Source: Lasiodiplodia sp. COLG20 (taxonomy: Eukaryota; Ascomycota; Dothideomycetes; Botryosphaeriales; Botryosphaeriaceae). Taken from it: a stretch of DNA of 64,000 nt. A program made the position numbers and the translations under genes. Location of the stretch: assembly GCA_009801085.1 (NCBI GenBank), contig VNWV01000007.1, positions 2,170,001 to 2,234,000 on the forward strand, in the 5' to 3' direction. How positions within the stretch are numbered: the stretch's first letter is position 1; every line of letters starts with the position of its first letter. The notes under the pieces were generated by a model, which saw only the letters and a program-made list of their open reading frames with translations, did no database searches and was not told where the DNA came from. This document shows, piece by piece, positions 1 to 9,959 of this stretch.

Positions 1-121
1 CTCCATATCATCGCCAACCATGGTACGCTTACTCTTTTCACTTCTGACTCACAAGCCAGAGAAAATGGGTAAACCAGTCTGGATATCATCATGGAATAAG
101 AGTCATTTTTTCTTTAAAGAA

Positions 122-127
122 TATAAG
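122..127 (+). promoter_or_regulatory. TATA-like box of the Cdc123-like gene
   Basis: A TATAAG hexamer lies about 125 bp upstream of the ATG at 252. It is followed by a C- and A-rich leader with CAACC/CAAAC tracts, typical of fungal 5' UTRs. No other start competes in this interval. The assignment as a promoter element is inference. Confidence 0.35.
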
Positions 128-251
128 CGGGTTAAAGTCTCGTTGAATTCAAACACTACTTTTTCACAATTCTGCCTTCCACCAAACCAACTTTGCACTT
201 TCCACAAACGAAAACCACTCGACAACCAACCTCCGCCAAACACCGAACATC

Positions 252-1553
252 ATGTCCACCGCCCAAAAACCGGGCCAAGCCGCCAGCAGCAGCAGCGGCT
301 TCCGCCTCATCACGATCCCCTTCGCCGATGTCGCCGCCACGATCCCCACCCGGCCCTCCAACACGCCCACCTCCCGCGCCGGCGCCGGCAACAACCTGCA
401 CGCCGACGAGACCCTCTGCTGCACCGCATCCTTCAACACGCACCACCACTCCGCCGCCGAACTCGCCGCCGCGCTCCGCCTACTACCACCACCGTCCACA
501 TCCTCCCCCAATCCCCACTTTTCCCCTCCTTCCCCGACCCATGACCACCACCACCACACCGATATCGCCATCAACAACATCACCACCACCACCGACATCG
601 ACCACCCCGCCTTCGCCTTCTCCACCTGGCTCGCCCCGCTCATCGCGCCCAGCCAAGGCGGCATCCCGACCGATCGTTGCAGCACTGTGCGCCTCCCGCG
701 CGCCTTCGTCGCCGACGTGCTGCTACCCGCCCACAGCCGCTGGCTGCGCACCAGCGCGCTGCCCGACGGCCTCGTCGCGGCGCTGCTGGACGACTGGCCG
801 TGCGTGCGGGACGAGGTGGAGAGGGCGGTCGCTGCTGCTGCTGCTGCTGCTACCGCCGGAGAAGGAGCAGGAGGAGCGTTCGTGCGGCTGGATGCGTGCA
901 GTACCAAGGACAGCGCGCTGCACGACGCGAAGGCGCCGGTGCGGAGCGCGCGGGAGGTGGTCAGGGCGGTGGCGGGCAGCATGCGTGCGGCTGGGGCGCT
1001 GGGGAGGTGGTTGGAGGCGACGGCCGGTGGTGGTGGTGGCGGTAGTAGGGCGGTTGCGTTGTGCGTCGTGCCGTGGGATGCGCGGATGGATTCGGGGAAT
1101 GAGTTTAGGGTGTTTGTGCCGCCGCCGGCGGTGGCGGTGGCGGCGGCCGGGGGGTCCGATGTTGATGATGATGGAGAGCTGAGGATCTCGGCGATCTCGC
1201 AGTATAGGTGGTGTGAGCCGTTGAGGCTGCAGGAGGGGCTGGGGATGGATGTTGTGGTGGGGATGGTGGAGGAGGGGGCGGAGAGGCTGTTGAGGAAGAT
1301 TTCGGAGGTGGCTGGGTGGCTTGAGTGGAGGGATAAGGAGGGGAAGGGGATGTTGAAGGTTTTGAAGGAGAGAGGGTTTGTGTTTGATGTTGCAGTGATG
1401 CTGCAGAACGACGGAGGTCATGAGGTGCAGCTCGTAGAGCTGAACCCTTTCGGTGCGATGACAGGATGTGGAAGTGTGTTGTTCCACTGGATCAATGATG
1501 CAAGGGTACTTTATGGATTGGATAGGCGGGAGTTTAGGGTTGCCTTGGATTGA
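252..1553 (+). CDS. Divergent Cdc123/D123-family protein (ATP-grasp fold)
   Basis: This is a single-exon gene of 433 residues. Cdc123 proteins are ATP-grasp chaperones that help assemble translation initiation factor eIF2. Family signatures are visible in order: VRLDACSTKD (about residue 212) in place of the usual LNWSSPRDA-like segment, EFRVFV (about 280), AISQYRW (about 312) and a C-terminal VELNPFG followed by LFHW. The canonical D-x-NPFG has become ELNPFG, and the segment after it (TGCGS) is also altered. This is therefore a divergent member that may not be the eIF2-assembly orthologue. Residues 1-110 are low-complexity and an Ala run comes from (GCT)n near 833-853. The start was chosen because the ATG has an ACATCATG context just after a CA-rich leader. 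Base composition changes sharply within the gene, from C-rich to G-rich. Confidence 0.8.
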   Translation: MSTAQKPGQAASSSSGFRLITIPFADVAATIPTRPSNTPTSRAGAGNNLHADETLCCTASFNTHHHSAAELAAALRLLPPPSTSSPNPHFSPPSPTHDHHHHTDIAINNITTTTDIDHPAFAFSTWLAPLIAPSQGGIPTDRCSTVRLPRAFVADVLLPAHSRWLRTSALPDGLVAALLDDWPCVRDEVERAVAAAAAAATAGEGAGGAFVRLDACSTKDSALHDAKAPVRSAREVVRAVAGSMRAAGALGRWLEATAGGGGGGSRAVALCVVPWDARMDSGNEFRVFVPPPAVAVAAAGGSDVDDDGELRISAISQYRWCEPLRLQEGLGMDVVVGMVEEGAERLLRKISEVAGWLEWRDKEGKGMLKVLKERGFVFDVAVMLQNDGGHEVQLVELNPFGAMTGCGSVLFHWINDARVLYGLDRREFRVALD

Positions 1554-3714
1554 TACTTATTTCTTATTCGCGAGGTGGTTTCCCAATCACTAAGGGTTTC
1601 GAGGATCGTTTTACTGTTTACGATCGACAGAAGATAAGCACATTGGGTTTGAGAAAGAAATCGTTTATGAAGCCGCTCTACGGCACTTAGTTTCCCTTCA
1701 TGCTTTCTTGTTCCTGGACCAACCACGCGTTGCCCTCCGTTACCGGCAATTCAGCTTTAATGCGGCTTAATCCTGACCAAGAACCCCCTCCCTCCCCCAA
1801 ACGAGTACTTTACGAGCACCCATCAACACAAGTGTGTGCATACACGCAATCTTCAAGGTTGATATCCGCTAATTCTCCTTACCCATAGTTCGCATAGCTT
1901 GCATGCGATGCGGTCGATGACTCTTGCAATGATAGCTAGGAACAAAGAACTGACCATGAGGTCGGATTGAGAGCCGGTGAAGCACTTGGGGTCGCAGCAG
2001 AGGTAGTGGAGTATAAGGTAAGATAGGCAGACTGTTTCTGCCAGAGCCCACAGGCCAGTGCCGTTTCCCATGATGATCTTGTGAACGATGCGAGTACTGT
2101 AAGGCCTTGTAGATTTGGTGCTGATGCTGAGTGGTGAATGAAAACAGTGGGAGAAGGCTGCCGAAGGAGAATGCGGTACTTCTGCATGACTTAAATACCC
2201 AAGAAACTCATTCTTGTTCTGATTTATGAGATGATATTCTCGTCTCTGCCATTGGTTCTTTGCTGATTCAGAAGACAGCTTCACTGAAACTGTTGAAGAA
2301 GACATAGTCATGGAATACTGAAACTGTTGAAGTAGACATGCTCATGGAAGCCAAGCCACTGAGTACCGGAGTCCGTGTTTTGGTCCATATGCGTGATCAG
2401 GTAGAACCCTCCTTAATCTTTTGAGCTATTCCAGAACTTACCCTAATGGCGTTCTTGAAAAGGTTGGAGTCTGTCCTAATAGCTATTTCTTTTGAATTTG
2501 TCCGTCAATCCACCTTCAGAAATTTCTTGTCAAGTACATATTCGAATTTTGAGCATTCTGAGTAATTGGGCCTCCACATGATTTTCTAGAACCCTAAGTG
2601 CTTTATGGAGGGCAAGGAACAACCTGGATTACGATCTGAGATTGAGATAAAGAGCGAAGACACCGGCGAGACCCGCATCCACACCGCCTACCGATATGTA
2701 AACACGTGTACATTGATGATTCGTGACAATGACAGCAATCATGCGGGCGGCTAAAACAGACTGCAATGCTCATTCGTTACTTGATCTGCAGCCACCCCGA
2801 TGCACGTCCTCGCTTGTCAGAACCAAAACTTGTGTTCTACACATGAACCCTTGGCTCGTGTGGAATTGTGAGTGGTGAGTTCGAATCATGTTGAGGCAGT
2901 GAATCGTGGCGCTGTGCTAGGCGTTCCTGGAGCTGGGCGCGAGCTGAGCGCAGAAACGACATGCTTGTCTAACCAAAGCATTTCTCTCTATGATTTGGCA
3001 CGCGTAGTGGCTAAGTACGCGCTCATGCACTCATTTCATTCGGGCAGCGGTATCCAAACGCTGTTATTTTTTACTAAAATATAGATAGTATCAACAGAGG
3101 ATTGTGACCGTGGACATATTATCTTCGGGAGAGTCACTGTGAGGGAAGGCGGAGAAGAGACGTAATTAATTACATACACGTCCGGACCGATCGTTGTTTG
3201 CTACCAGCCTTTGCAAACTTATCTACTCCGAAACCGAGAAACTAGCCGAGGGGAAATAAATGAAGACCGAACGAACCGAAGAGCCTATACCGAACCGCGG
3301 AAGAAAATATAGTGGACTTGTGCCAGGGTTCGCCTGTCGGCACCTTCACACTGAAAGGATACGCTCGAGTGGAGCGAAGAGAGAAGAGAAGAAAAAAGAA
3401 AAAGAAGTAAGAAAAACACGCCATTCTTTCGCCAGTCCGCTTAGTTCGCTCAAAAGCCGCCATGTTGATGAATACCGGTTTGAGGGGTATGTAACGCCAT
3501 TCTTGATGCCCGCGTTCCGTTTGTCTGCTTTCCAATCCTGTTTGCACCCGGGAATTCCGTGAATGTGCCGTATGTAAAGCCCGTCCCATTTATCCGTTCA
3601 AACTCCGTCAGATCCGGTCAAGGTACCCGTTGCCGCTATTCATGTATGTGCCCATCGCTCTTCATCAATATATCCTCTCACATCTGCATCTCTAGCCCGA
3701 GACCATCGACTTTC
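1554..3714. other. Intergenic, no supported gene
   Basis: This stretch is AT-richer than the flanking genes and separates the Cdc123-like gene from the convergent MORN-RING gene. It holds the 3' UTRs, a 34-bp tandem duplication (2281-2348) and one open frame on the minus strand (2311 down to 1853, 152 codons from an ATG). That frame has a possible hydrophobic stretch but no recognisable family, and it starts inside the tandem repeat. I do not call it a gene. Nothing else was seen. Confidence 0.6.
2281..2348. repeat. 34-bp imperfect tandem repeat, two copies
   Basis: Copies at 2281-2314 and 2315-2348 match at 29 of 34 positions, sharing the core CTGAAACTGTTGAAG. It lies in intergenic DNA and has no recognised mobile-element features. 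Confidence 0.85.
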
Positions 3715-6700
3715 TTAGTTGCCAAAGTAAAGCTTCATCGCGCTTAGAACCCTTCTCCTGCACACCGGGCACGTGTCCACTCGTCGCGCGCAGCTCAGGC
3801 ACGCAACGACGTGTCCGCAATCGTAGAAGGCGGCGTCGGCGCTATCCTCCCAGCAGATGCGGCAAAGACGTTCAATTTCCTGCGCGCTCTTCCAGTGCGT
3901 AACGCCCTCGCCGAACTTCTTGCCTGCCTTCCAGCCGCCGAAGTACGAGTTTCCAGTCTCAGCCTCGATGAAGCTTCCACGGCCTTCTGGCAGATTGGCT
4001 GCCCATTCGCCCTCGTAAACATCGCCATTGGGGTACGTGAGACGCCCGTTGCCATGGCGCTGGCCAAGGCGGTAGGAGCCGACATACTCGCCTCCATCGA
4101 AGTAGAGGTGGCGTCCGGTTCCGTGTGGGCGTCCGCGAACGAGCATACCCATATAATGCTCCGAGCTGAAGTAGTCCATGGTGAAGTGGCCTGTCAGCGG
4201 AGCAGTAGGTGTGGCAAAGCGGGCAGCAGTTGCGTGCACGATGTAATCCCCTGGGTCCGAGAATAGGGCACGACTTGCCAACTCAGCACGCTGTTCAGTG
4301 CTGAGACGTACTTGTGCGATGAGGATAGCCGTGCTGTGTATACCGGCCTGGCTGAAGGTCACACCACCACGCTGGAGCTTGGTAGCGACTGTAGGCGCTT
4401 CTTCCTCGTAGATGTCAAACGGAATGTCGCGTGGCCATTCCAGAGCATCGAGGACCGAATGGTCAATTCGATCGCTCTTCTTGGCAACAACCGTCTTGTG
4501 AGCCCTCAATGTCTGAGTTTCCGGCTCGAACTCCTTTAAGAAGAAATAGATATCGTCGTGGGAGACAGTGGGATTGTGGGTGATTGGAGGAGGAACTGCG
4601 AAGTCGAATGGAGGAATACTCGAATTTGTTATTACAACCACGTTGTCAATGGATTGGAGGGGCGGAGTGACAAAGTCTGCGGGTACTGGTGGAGGTGGTG
4701 GCGGAGGCATAACGTGTACGGCCTCACTGTTGTTCGCCATTTCGGTATCGCTACTGTCAGCCACTGAGGGTTGAGGTGGCCGAGGAAGCGTAAATGCTGG
4801 ATCGATAGTGACATCCACAGGGTGTTGGCGAGCAGCCTGAGCAGCAAGACCCTCAGTAATCACGAGGTCCATTTGCTCGTCCGCCGGGTTGCCGCTATCA
4901 TCCGCATCATTCATGGAAGCGTCTTCATTGGAACCCGCCATCGTGTTCCTTGAACTGCCGGGCCCGGAAACTTCGTTGACGGAGGAGATTGGCTTTGGCA
5001 GTTCAGGAAGATCCGCGAAGTCGACCACATGTACCCACATCCTGCGTTCTGGCCGATGCTCTGCCGCAGTTTTGAGTGTCCACGTCGAATCGTAGTCTGG
5101 AGCCTCACGGAGGTCGTCGATCGTGCTGCTGCGCATGGTCGGTCGATGGGACGTGCCATTAGTGTGGTCGAGAAACCAAAATTTAACCTGACGGGGGTCC
5201 TTGGCGTGGAAGTGATGTGCCAGAGCGTTCTTGATATCCCTTGCAGTTGCCGATGCAGGGAGCTTGATACGAGTGCGGGATTGAGAGTTCTCCCACTTGG
5301 GGTTGCAGGGATCTATGACCCCAGGTCCTTCGTGCTGAGCAAAAGCGGCAGAGTCAAAGACTTCGTAGTCCAAAGTCTCTTCCGTCGTCTCAAATGTTGT
5401 CTGCTTGCGGCCGCAAAGGGTGCGGTTCTTCAACCACTGAGGTACCTCCCATTTTGGCTCATCTTTGCTGAACTGTTTCGGAACAACGTCTTGGCGGACG
5501 TACATGACAATATAGGCCACTGCCGACTTCTCCGAGCCACCGCCTTCATGCGCCTCCACTGCTTGTTTTCTAGTCAAACAAACCACGCGGTTCTCTTCCT
5601 TGCCGTCGTAGTACGCGTACCACTTGCCTCCAGGACCTCTCGGCCGAAGGACCGAATAGTACGATCCGGACTGAAGGCTGTCTTTGTGGACGATGAAGCC
5701 ATAGAGGATATAGGCTGTCTTGTTGATGGTAACTTTCTCCAACAACTTCACCTTATCTGCCAGCTTTCGCATTGACCGACGTTCCCGGTTGAATTCTTGT
5801 CGTTCTAGCTCCACATGCAGAACCTTTGGGAGTGGAACGCCTGGTTGGACCAGGTTGATCGACTTGTCGATTGCAGCCTGCATGTCTGGGCAATCCGTGA
5901 CCGGTGCGCGATACGTTGGAATATTCATCATGCGATCTCTTTCTGGTCCGAACAGATCCTTGAATTTGTCTTTGCAAGGAGTATCCGCCAATTCAAACTC
6001 AATCTTCGCTCGCAAGGTCTCCCAAATTTCAATGACGTCCAGCTTGCCTAGACACGAATCGGTCCCGTACCATTCCAGTGCGTCCGCAATATCGTCCAAG
6101 TCTACCGGACCGCATCCAGGAAGAACTTCGGTCCGTAACTTGTAGATCGTCCTCTGAAGAGCAGATAGAAGCGGCTTCGGCCTTGACCTAGCGTCTTGGA
6201 CGGGATCGGCCAGTTTGAGCTCGTAGAGGAATTGCCGGAAGGGCTTGAGCAACATCCAGGACGAGATTGCGGCAATCAGGCTTCCGCCGTGCGACTCGTA
6301 CTCTGAATCCGCCAGCCCTTGTAGACCCGTCATTGCAAAGCTGTCCCATCTGTTGTCCCGGTTGTGATGCTCCCACAGGCATTCAGTTGGATCATTGATA
6401 ATCCGGATGTGAGCACTGATTGCCAGCTTGTCGTTTCGAAGCAAAGGCTGGCGCTGGCCCCGCTGTCGATAGTGGATTTCAAAGTGCGGGCCAGCAAAGC
6501 GAGTCCAGCCCCAATCTGGAGAATCTGGGCAGAACCTGTGCGAGCATTGTCGAAAGTAGTTCGTTCGCGGCTCGGCGGGATTGTAGAGGACAACAGAGAC
6601 TTGCGCGGCAACACTTCGCCGTTTGGGTACTGGTTCTTCGGTGAGCAGAGGAATTGGACCTTGCTGATGTTCCTGTGTTGGGTTTGCCGTGGAAGACGGT

Positions 6701-7860
6701 CGGGGTTTGGCGCTTGACGTCGTCTCGGAATTATCACCCAACGATGCTCTAGACGTGGGTGCATCGTTCTGATTCTCTTTTCGTGCCACCGACAAGCATT
6801 CAACATATAGGCTTAAGAAATCCGAATCGTTTCCCCGGGGGTAAAACTTGATCTGCCAATCGAAGCCTCCAATGTTCACAATGGGTGACTTCATGACAAG
6901 GTCCCGATTCGGGCTCTCGCGCGTGCCGTTGTAATTTGAAATGGCCCAATCCACTCTTCCAGTTGGTCCAGGAGTGTACTCGGGATCTTCAAGGTCTTGG
7001 AACGTTCTCTGTTGCCAATACTCATCTACAGTTGTCTTCCTCAGCACGTGCAAAGTGAAAGCGTGTGCGGAATAAAGTAACTCACCATCCAGTGCGCTGT
7101 GTTCGCCCATTGCCTCGATTTCCCTAAGTTCATCCTCATCCGGTACCGAGGTGTCCTCCTTGAGCTCCCTCCAAGGTGGGAGCGCATCTTCGTCGTCATC
7201 CGAGGTCTCTTCCTGTTCGCCAGCTGCATCTACAGCGCGGGGCGAATCAGGTGCCGATTGCGGAGGAGCGAGAGCGGGCGGCGGCGGAGGCGGCGGCTCC
7301 AGAGGCTGATCGTGGGGGTCTCCACCGCTGTCAATAGAGCTACCGCGCGAGTTCACACGGCTGAGGTTCTCCCGAATCGTGGGTGTTGGGTGCTCGTTTG
7401 CAGTCGCTGACGGCGGAGGCACAGGCGCTCTGTCAAGATTATCAAGAGATAGAGGCGCACCGCTTGGAAAGCCAAAGGCAATACTGCCAGGCGGGTCTGG
7501 GGAGGTGTCCATGGCGTCTTGCTCCTCGCGCAGTGTCACGGCAGGCACACTGGAGGGGTGTGCCAGGTCCAAAGGTGCGCCAGACCGGATGGAGTGTGCA
7601 GACGGCTCCACAGAGGAGCCGTCTGTGTCGTCCATATCTGAGTCCTCGCTATCACTCTGATCTGCACTCGGCGCAGGAGGCAGCAGGTTGTTGTGGTTCA
7701 TATCGGGGTTGTCGGGGAGCAGCGGTGGGTGAGCTCGCGGGCTGGTCGGGCTCTGCGGCGTACTCTGGGGGAAGGAGGCGAAGGAAGGCGGTGTCGGCGA
7801 GCGCTGACCGAACAGCAACGGCGGCGGCTCAACGTTGGCTGAGCTTGTTGTAACGCTCAT
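3715..7860 (-). CDS. MATH - degenerate USP - ubiquitin-like - MORN - RING protein
   Basis: This is a single exon of 1381 residues with an ATG at 7860. Residues 1-225 are Pro/Ser-rich and disordered. A MATH domain spans about 260-490, with an insert at about 360-415. A USP7-like ubiquitin hydrolase domain spans about 510-790, and ubiquitin-like segments of the USP7 C-terminal type lie at about 862-948 and 1100-1185. MORN repeats occupy about 1230-1315 (YFDGGEYVGSY, YPNGDVYEGEW). A C3HC4 RING of the IAP type closes the protein (C1333, C1336, C1348, H1350, C1354, C1357, C1364, C1367). The catalytic Cys box is replaced by ESHGGSLIAA, with Gly526 at the Cys position. The His box reads SGSYYSVL, with Ser733 for His, while Asp752 is kept. 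It is probably a dead deubiquitinase turned ubiquitin-binding or substrate module of an E3 ligase. That role is inferred; the domains are read from sequence. Confidence 0.85.
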   Translation of the reverse strand: MSVTTSSANVEPPPLLFGQRSPTPPSFASFPQSTPQSPTSPRAHPPLLPDNPDMNHNNLLPPAPSADQSDSEDSDMDDTDGSSVEPSAHSIRSGAPLDLAHPSSVPAVTLREEQDAMDTSPDPPGSIAFGFPSGAPLSLDNLDRAPVPPPSATANEHPTPTIRENLSRVNSRGSSIDSGGDPHDQPLEPPPPPPPALAPPQSAPDSPRAVDAAGEQEETSDDDEDALPPWRELKEDTSVPDEDELREIEAMGEHSALDGELLYSAHAFTLHVLRKTTVDEYWQQRTFQDLEDPEYTPGPTGRVDWAISNYNGTRESPNRDLVMKSPIVNIGGFDWQIKFYPRGNDSDFLSLYVECLSVARKENQNDAPTSRASLGDNSETTSSAKPRPSSTANPTQEHQQGPIPLLTEEPVPKRRSVAAQVSVVLYNPAEPRTNYFRQCSHRFCPDSPDWGWTRFAGPHFEIHYRQRGQRQPLLRNDKLAISAHIRIINDPTECLWEHHNRDNRWDSFAMTGLQGLADSEYESHGGSLIAAISSWMLLKPFRQFLYELKLADPVQDARSRPKPLLSALQRTIYKLRTEVLPGCGPVDLDDIADALEWYGTDSCLGKLDVIEIWETLRAKIEFELADTPCKDKFKDLFGPERDRMMNIPTYRAPVTDCPDMQAAIDKSINLVQPGVPLPKVLHVELERQEFNRERRSMRKLADKVKLLEKVTINKTAYILYGFIVHKDSLQSGSYYSVLRPRGPGGKWYAYYDGKEENRVVCLTRKQAVEAHEGGGSEKSAVAYIVMYVRQDVVPKQFSKDEPKWEVPQWLKNRTLCGRKQTTFETTEETLDYEVFDSAAFAQHEGPGVIDPCNPKWENSQSRTRIKLPASATARDIKNALAHHFHAKDPRQVKFWFLDHTNGTSHRPTMRSSTIDDLREAPDYDSTWTLKTAAEHRPERRMWVHVVDFADLPELPKPISSVNEVSGPGSSRNTMAGSNEDASMNDADDSGNPADEQMDLVITEGLAAQAARQHPVDVTIDPAFTLPRPPQPSVADSSDTEMANNSEAVHVMPPPPPPPVPADFVTPPLQSIDNVVVITNSSIPPFDFAVPPPITHNPTVSHDDIYFFLKEFEPETQTLRAHKTVVAKKSDRIDHSVLDALEWPRDIPFDIYEEEAPTVATKLQRGGVTFSQAGIHSTAILIAQVRLSTEQRAELASRALFSDPGDYIVHATAARFATPTAPLTGHFTMDYFSSEHYMGMLVRGRPHGTGRHLYFDGGEYVGSYRLGQRHGNGRLTYPNGDVYEGEWAANLPEGRGSFIEAETGNSYFGGWKAGKKFGEGVTHWKSAQEIERLCRICWEDSADAAFYDCGHVVACLSCARRVDTCPVCRRRVLSAMKLYFGN

Positions 7861-8806
7861 GGTGGTTGAGTCAGGACGGCGCAGCAGCGTCGGCGATGCA
7901 ATAGGCAGACATGCGCACTTGCGTCAGCGGGAGAGGGAGGAGGAGCGGGCGAGGCGCAAGAGGTAAATGTGCGGTGCGGGCTCGGGCGCGGAGAGAGCGC
8001 GGAGGTTAGTGTTGGAAGTGCGAGGCTGCAGCTGGGGTCATCGGCGCGCGGTGAGTTTGAGCTGTCCAAGCTGCAGTCTAGGAAGCTCCACGTAAGAAGC
8101 GGCAGCCGCAGGGTATGGAGCTACCGCGTTCAAGAATGCTTAAATAATGCACGGCAGCAGGCATCTGCGGCGCGCGCTTCGACGAGTCGCAGGCAGCGCT
8201 GGCAATCACAGGCATGGCATGGCGCCGACGGCTGCTGTCCAGCCTCACTCTCCAGGAGCTTTGGCCGCCCAGCTCTGGGTCCCGCTGCTAGGACGACATT
8301 GGTTAATCCTGAGCTCCACCCGCCGTCTGGTCCAGCTCGCCTGATCTGAGCGACCCGCACATCCCGGCCCCCCGCTGCTCGTAGGGCCTGCGGTCTGCCA
8401 GCACTGCTTGAAACACTGTTGCTGCGAGCAGCCTCCAGAGAGTCCAGAGCCGCCGTGCCCGCCCGCCACCTCACTGTTGCGGGGTCGCATCAGCCGCAGC
8501 GCCGATGGGGTCGCCGTCATCGCCGCAAGCTGGTGCCTGCTCAAGGCGGACGCCTGCGCGAGGCTCAACGCATCCTTGCCGTGACGCGTTCCAGGAGGCC
8601 GTCTCAGCCCGCATTCACAACGATCCGCGCCCCGACCGTGTCATCTCGTTTCATGGACACCCTGCCGCCGCCACGCCTCTCGCAGCTCCTGTTCCCCACG
8701 CTTATCGGACGTCGGAATATTATCTTTTCTATGGTATCATTGTGCAACGCGGCTGCGCGCTGACTTTCTATTGGCGGCGCCGCCAGCGCCTCATTCCTCC
8801 GCTCCT
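7861..8806. other. Intergenic: promoter/leader of the MORN-RING gene and 3' UTR of DYS1
   Basis: No open frame here resembles a protein. On the minus strand a GCATTATTTAAGC stretch (8138-8150) about 280 bp upstream of the ATG at 7860 could act as a TATA-like element. The rest is GC-rich leader plus the 3' flank of the deoxyhypusine synthase gene. Confidence 0.5.
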
Positions 8807-9959
8807 CTATTTTCTTGGCTTCGCAAACGTCGCTGCCACGATCAGCGGAAACACGACCGTCGCCTCAGCATAGACCTTGACGCTGTCGCCGTCCACCCGG
8901 ATCTTACCCCAGCTCACAGCCTCGTCCGGCCGGGCTCCCGCGTCGCTCCCGTCGAACTCCTGCGCTGTGTTGATGTACACTGCGCTCTCCGCCCCGTTGC
9001 GCATCAGGTTCGCATTCGCAATGTGGTGCTTCACAATGCCGCCGCCCAGAATAATCATTCCGGTACGCTTCGCCCTGACCGCGATGGTGTTGATTTTGCG
9101 GATATCCTCGACGATGTCGACGCGGAGCTGCTGCGGGCTCGCCTTGAATGTGTGGAAATACAGCATGTCTCCTAGCGAGCCATCGGTCAACGCTGGGCAG
9201 AAGACAGGGATGTCGTTCTTCCATGCCCAGTAGTACACGGAACGCTCGTCGTTAATCTCCTTGCCGAGACGGTGGATAAGCTTGCTAGGCGTCCAGTGGA
9301 TTGGTTCCTCAGAGTCGCGGGTAGCTTCCTGCTCCGCGAGCATAGCGTCCAGGATCGGCACGACCCAATCTTCGAAGGCGCAGTAGTTGCTGTTCGGTAC
9401 GACCAGGTTCCCGATGCGGTTCATGCCCTTGGCACGAAGAGTAGCGCCTGCGGTGTGGAAAGAGCCCAGATAGGTCGGCGCAAGGCATTTGATGAAGTCT
9501 TCCTCAACGCCACCCGCTGTCGTTACGATTGCTGACACATGCTTGTGCTGCACGAGGTAGCGCAGCGTCTCGCGCAGGCCAGAGGAAATGAGATTGGACG
9601 TGTAGCCAAGGAATATGGTGGTGCCCTCGCCCGTTTCGGCATCCTTCCAGGTTCGCTATGACTTGTGTTAGAACAGGGAAAGCTAGCGACGGGGCAATTT
9701 GGCGCACCATGCCCTCAATGACCTTGACGGCCTGGCCAACCGAGGTTGCCTGGAACCCCATGTTCTCCATGCCGGCGACCAGCTCCTCTACAGTAATGCT
9801 TCTGCCTGCATAGTCATTGAACTCGACGCCCTTGACCTCTTGCGCGCCCTCGGGCACGGGATCGGAGGGCTTCAGCACGGCATCTGTCGCGCCTGCCGGT
9901 GCTTGACCGTGTACAGCGGCCTGTGACACCTTCGTGGCGCTGTCGGTTTGCGTGCTCAT
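8807..9959 (-). CDS. DYS1: Deoxyhypusine synthase
   Basis: The enzyme makes deoxyhypusine on a lysine of translation factor eIF5A by transferring the aminobutyl group of spermidine in an NAD-dependent reaction; it acts as a cytosolic tetramer. There are two exons, 9959-9708 and 9655-8807. The 52-nt intron has a GTGCGC donor, a CTAAC branch site and a CATAG acceptor. The spliced protein is 366 residues, the family's usual size. Signatures include [14 protein letters not shown] just after the junction, [41 protein letters not shown] and the active-site segment EAVSWGKIR with catalytic Lys335. The junction EGM/RTWKDAE restores the family alignment, while reading through the intron gives a frameshifted tail. 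All key residues seen are intact. Confidence 0.97.

Noticed and set aside
164..982. Long antisense ORFs across the Cdc123-like gene, and similar ones over SNT1, LIN1, UFD1, the metallo-beta-lactamase and the membrane-anchored gene
   Set aside because: They are mirror frames of GC-rich low-complexity coding sequence and show Arg/Pro/Ala-rich, non-protein-like composition.
1853..2311. 152-codon minus-strand ORF with a hydrophobic stretch
   Set aside because: No family resemblance, starts inside a tandem repeat, lies in AT-rich intergenic DNA. Left as a weak possibility only.
2850..2910. tRNA-like B-box (GAGTTCGAATCATG) with a TGGCTCGTGTGG A-box-like sequence upstream
   Set aside because: The putative T-arm stem does not pair and no acceptor stem or cloverleaf can be drawn.
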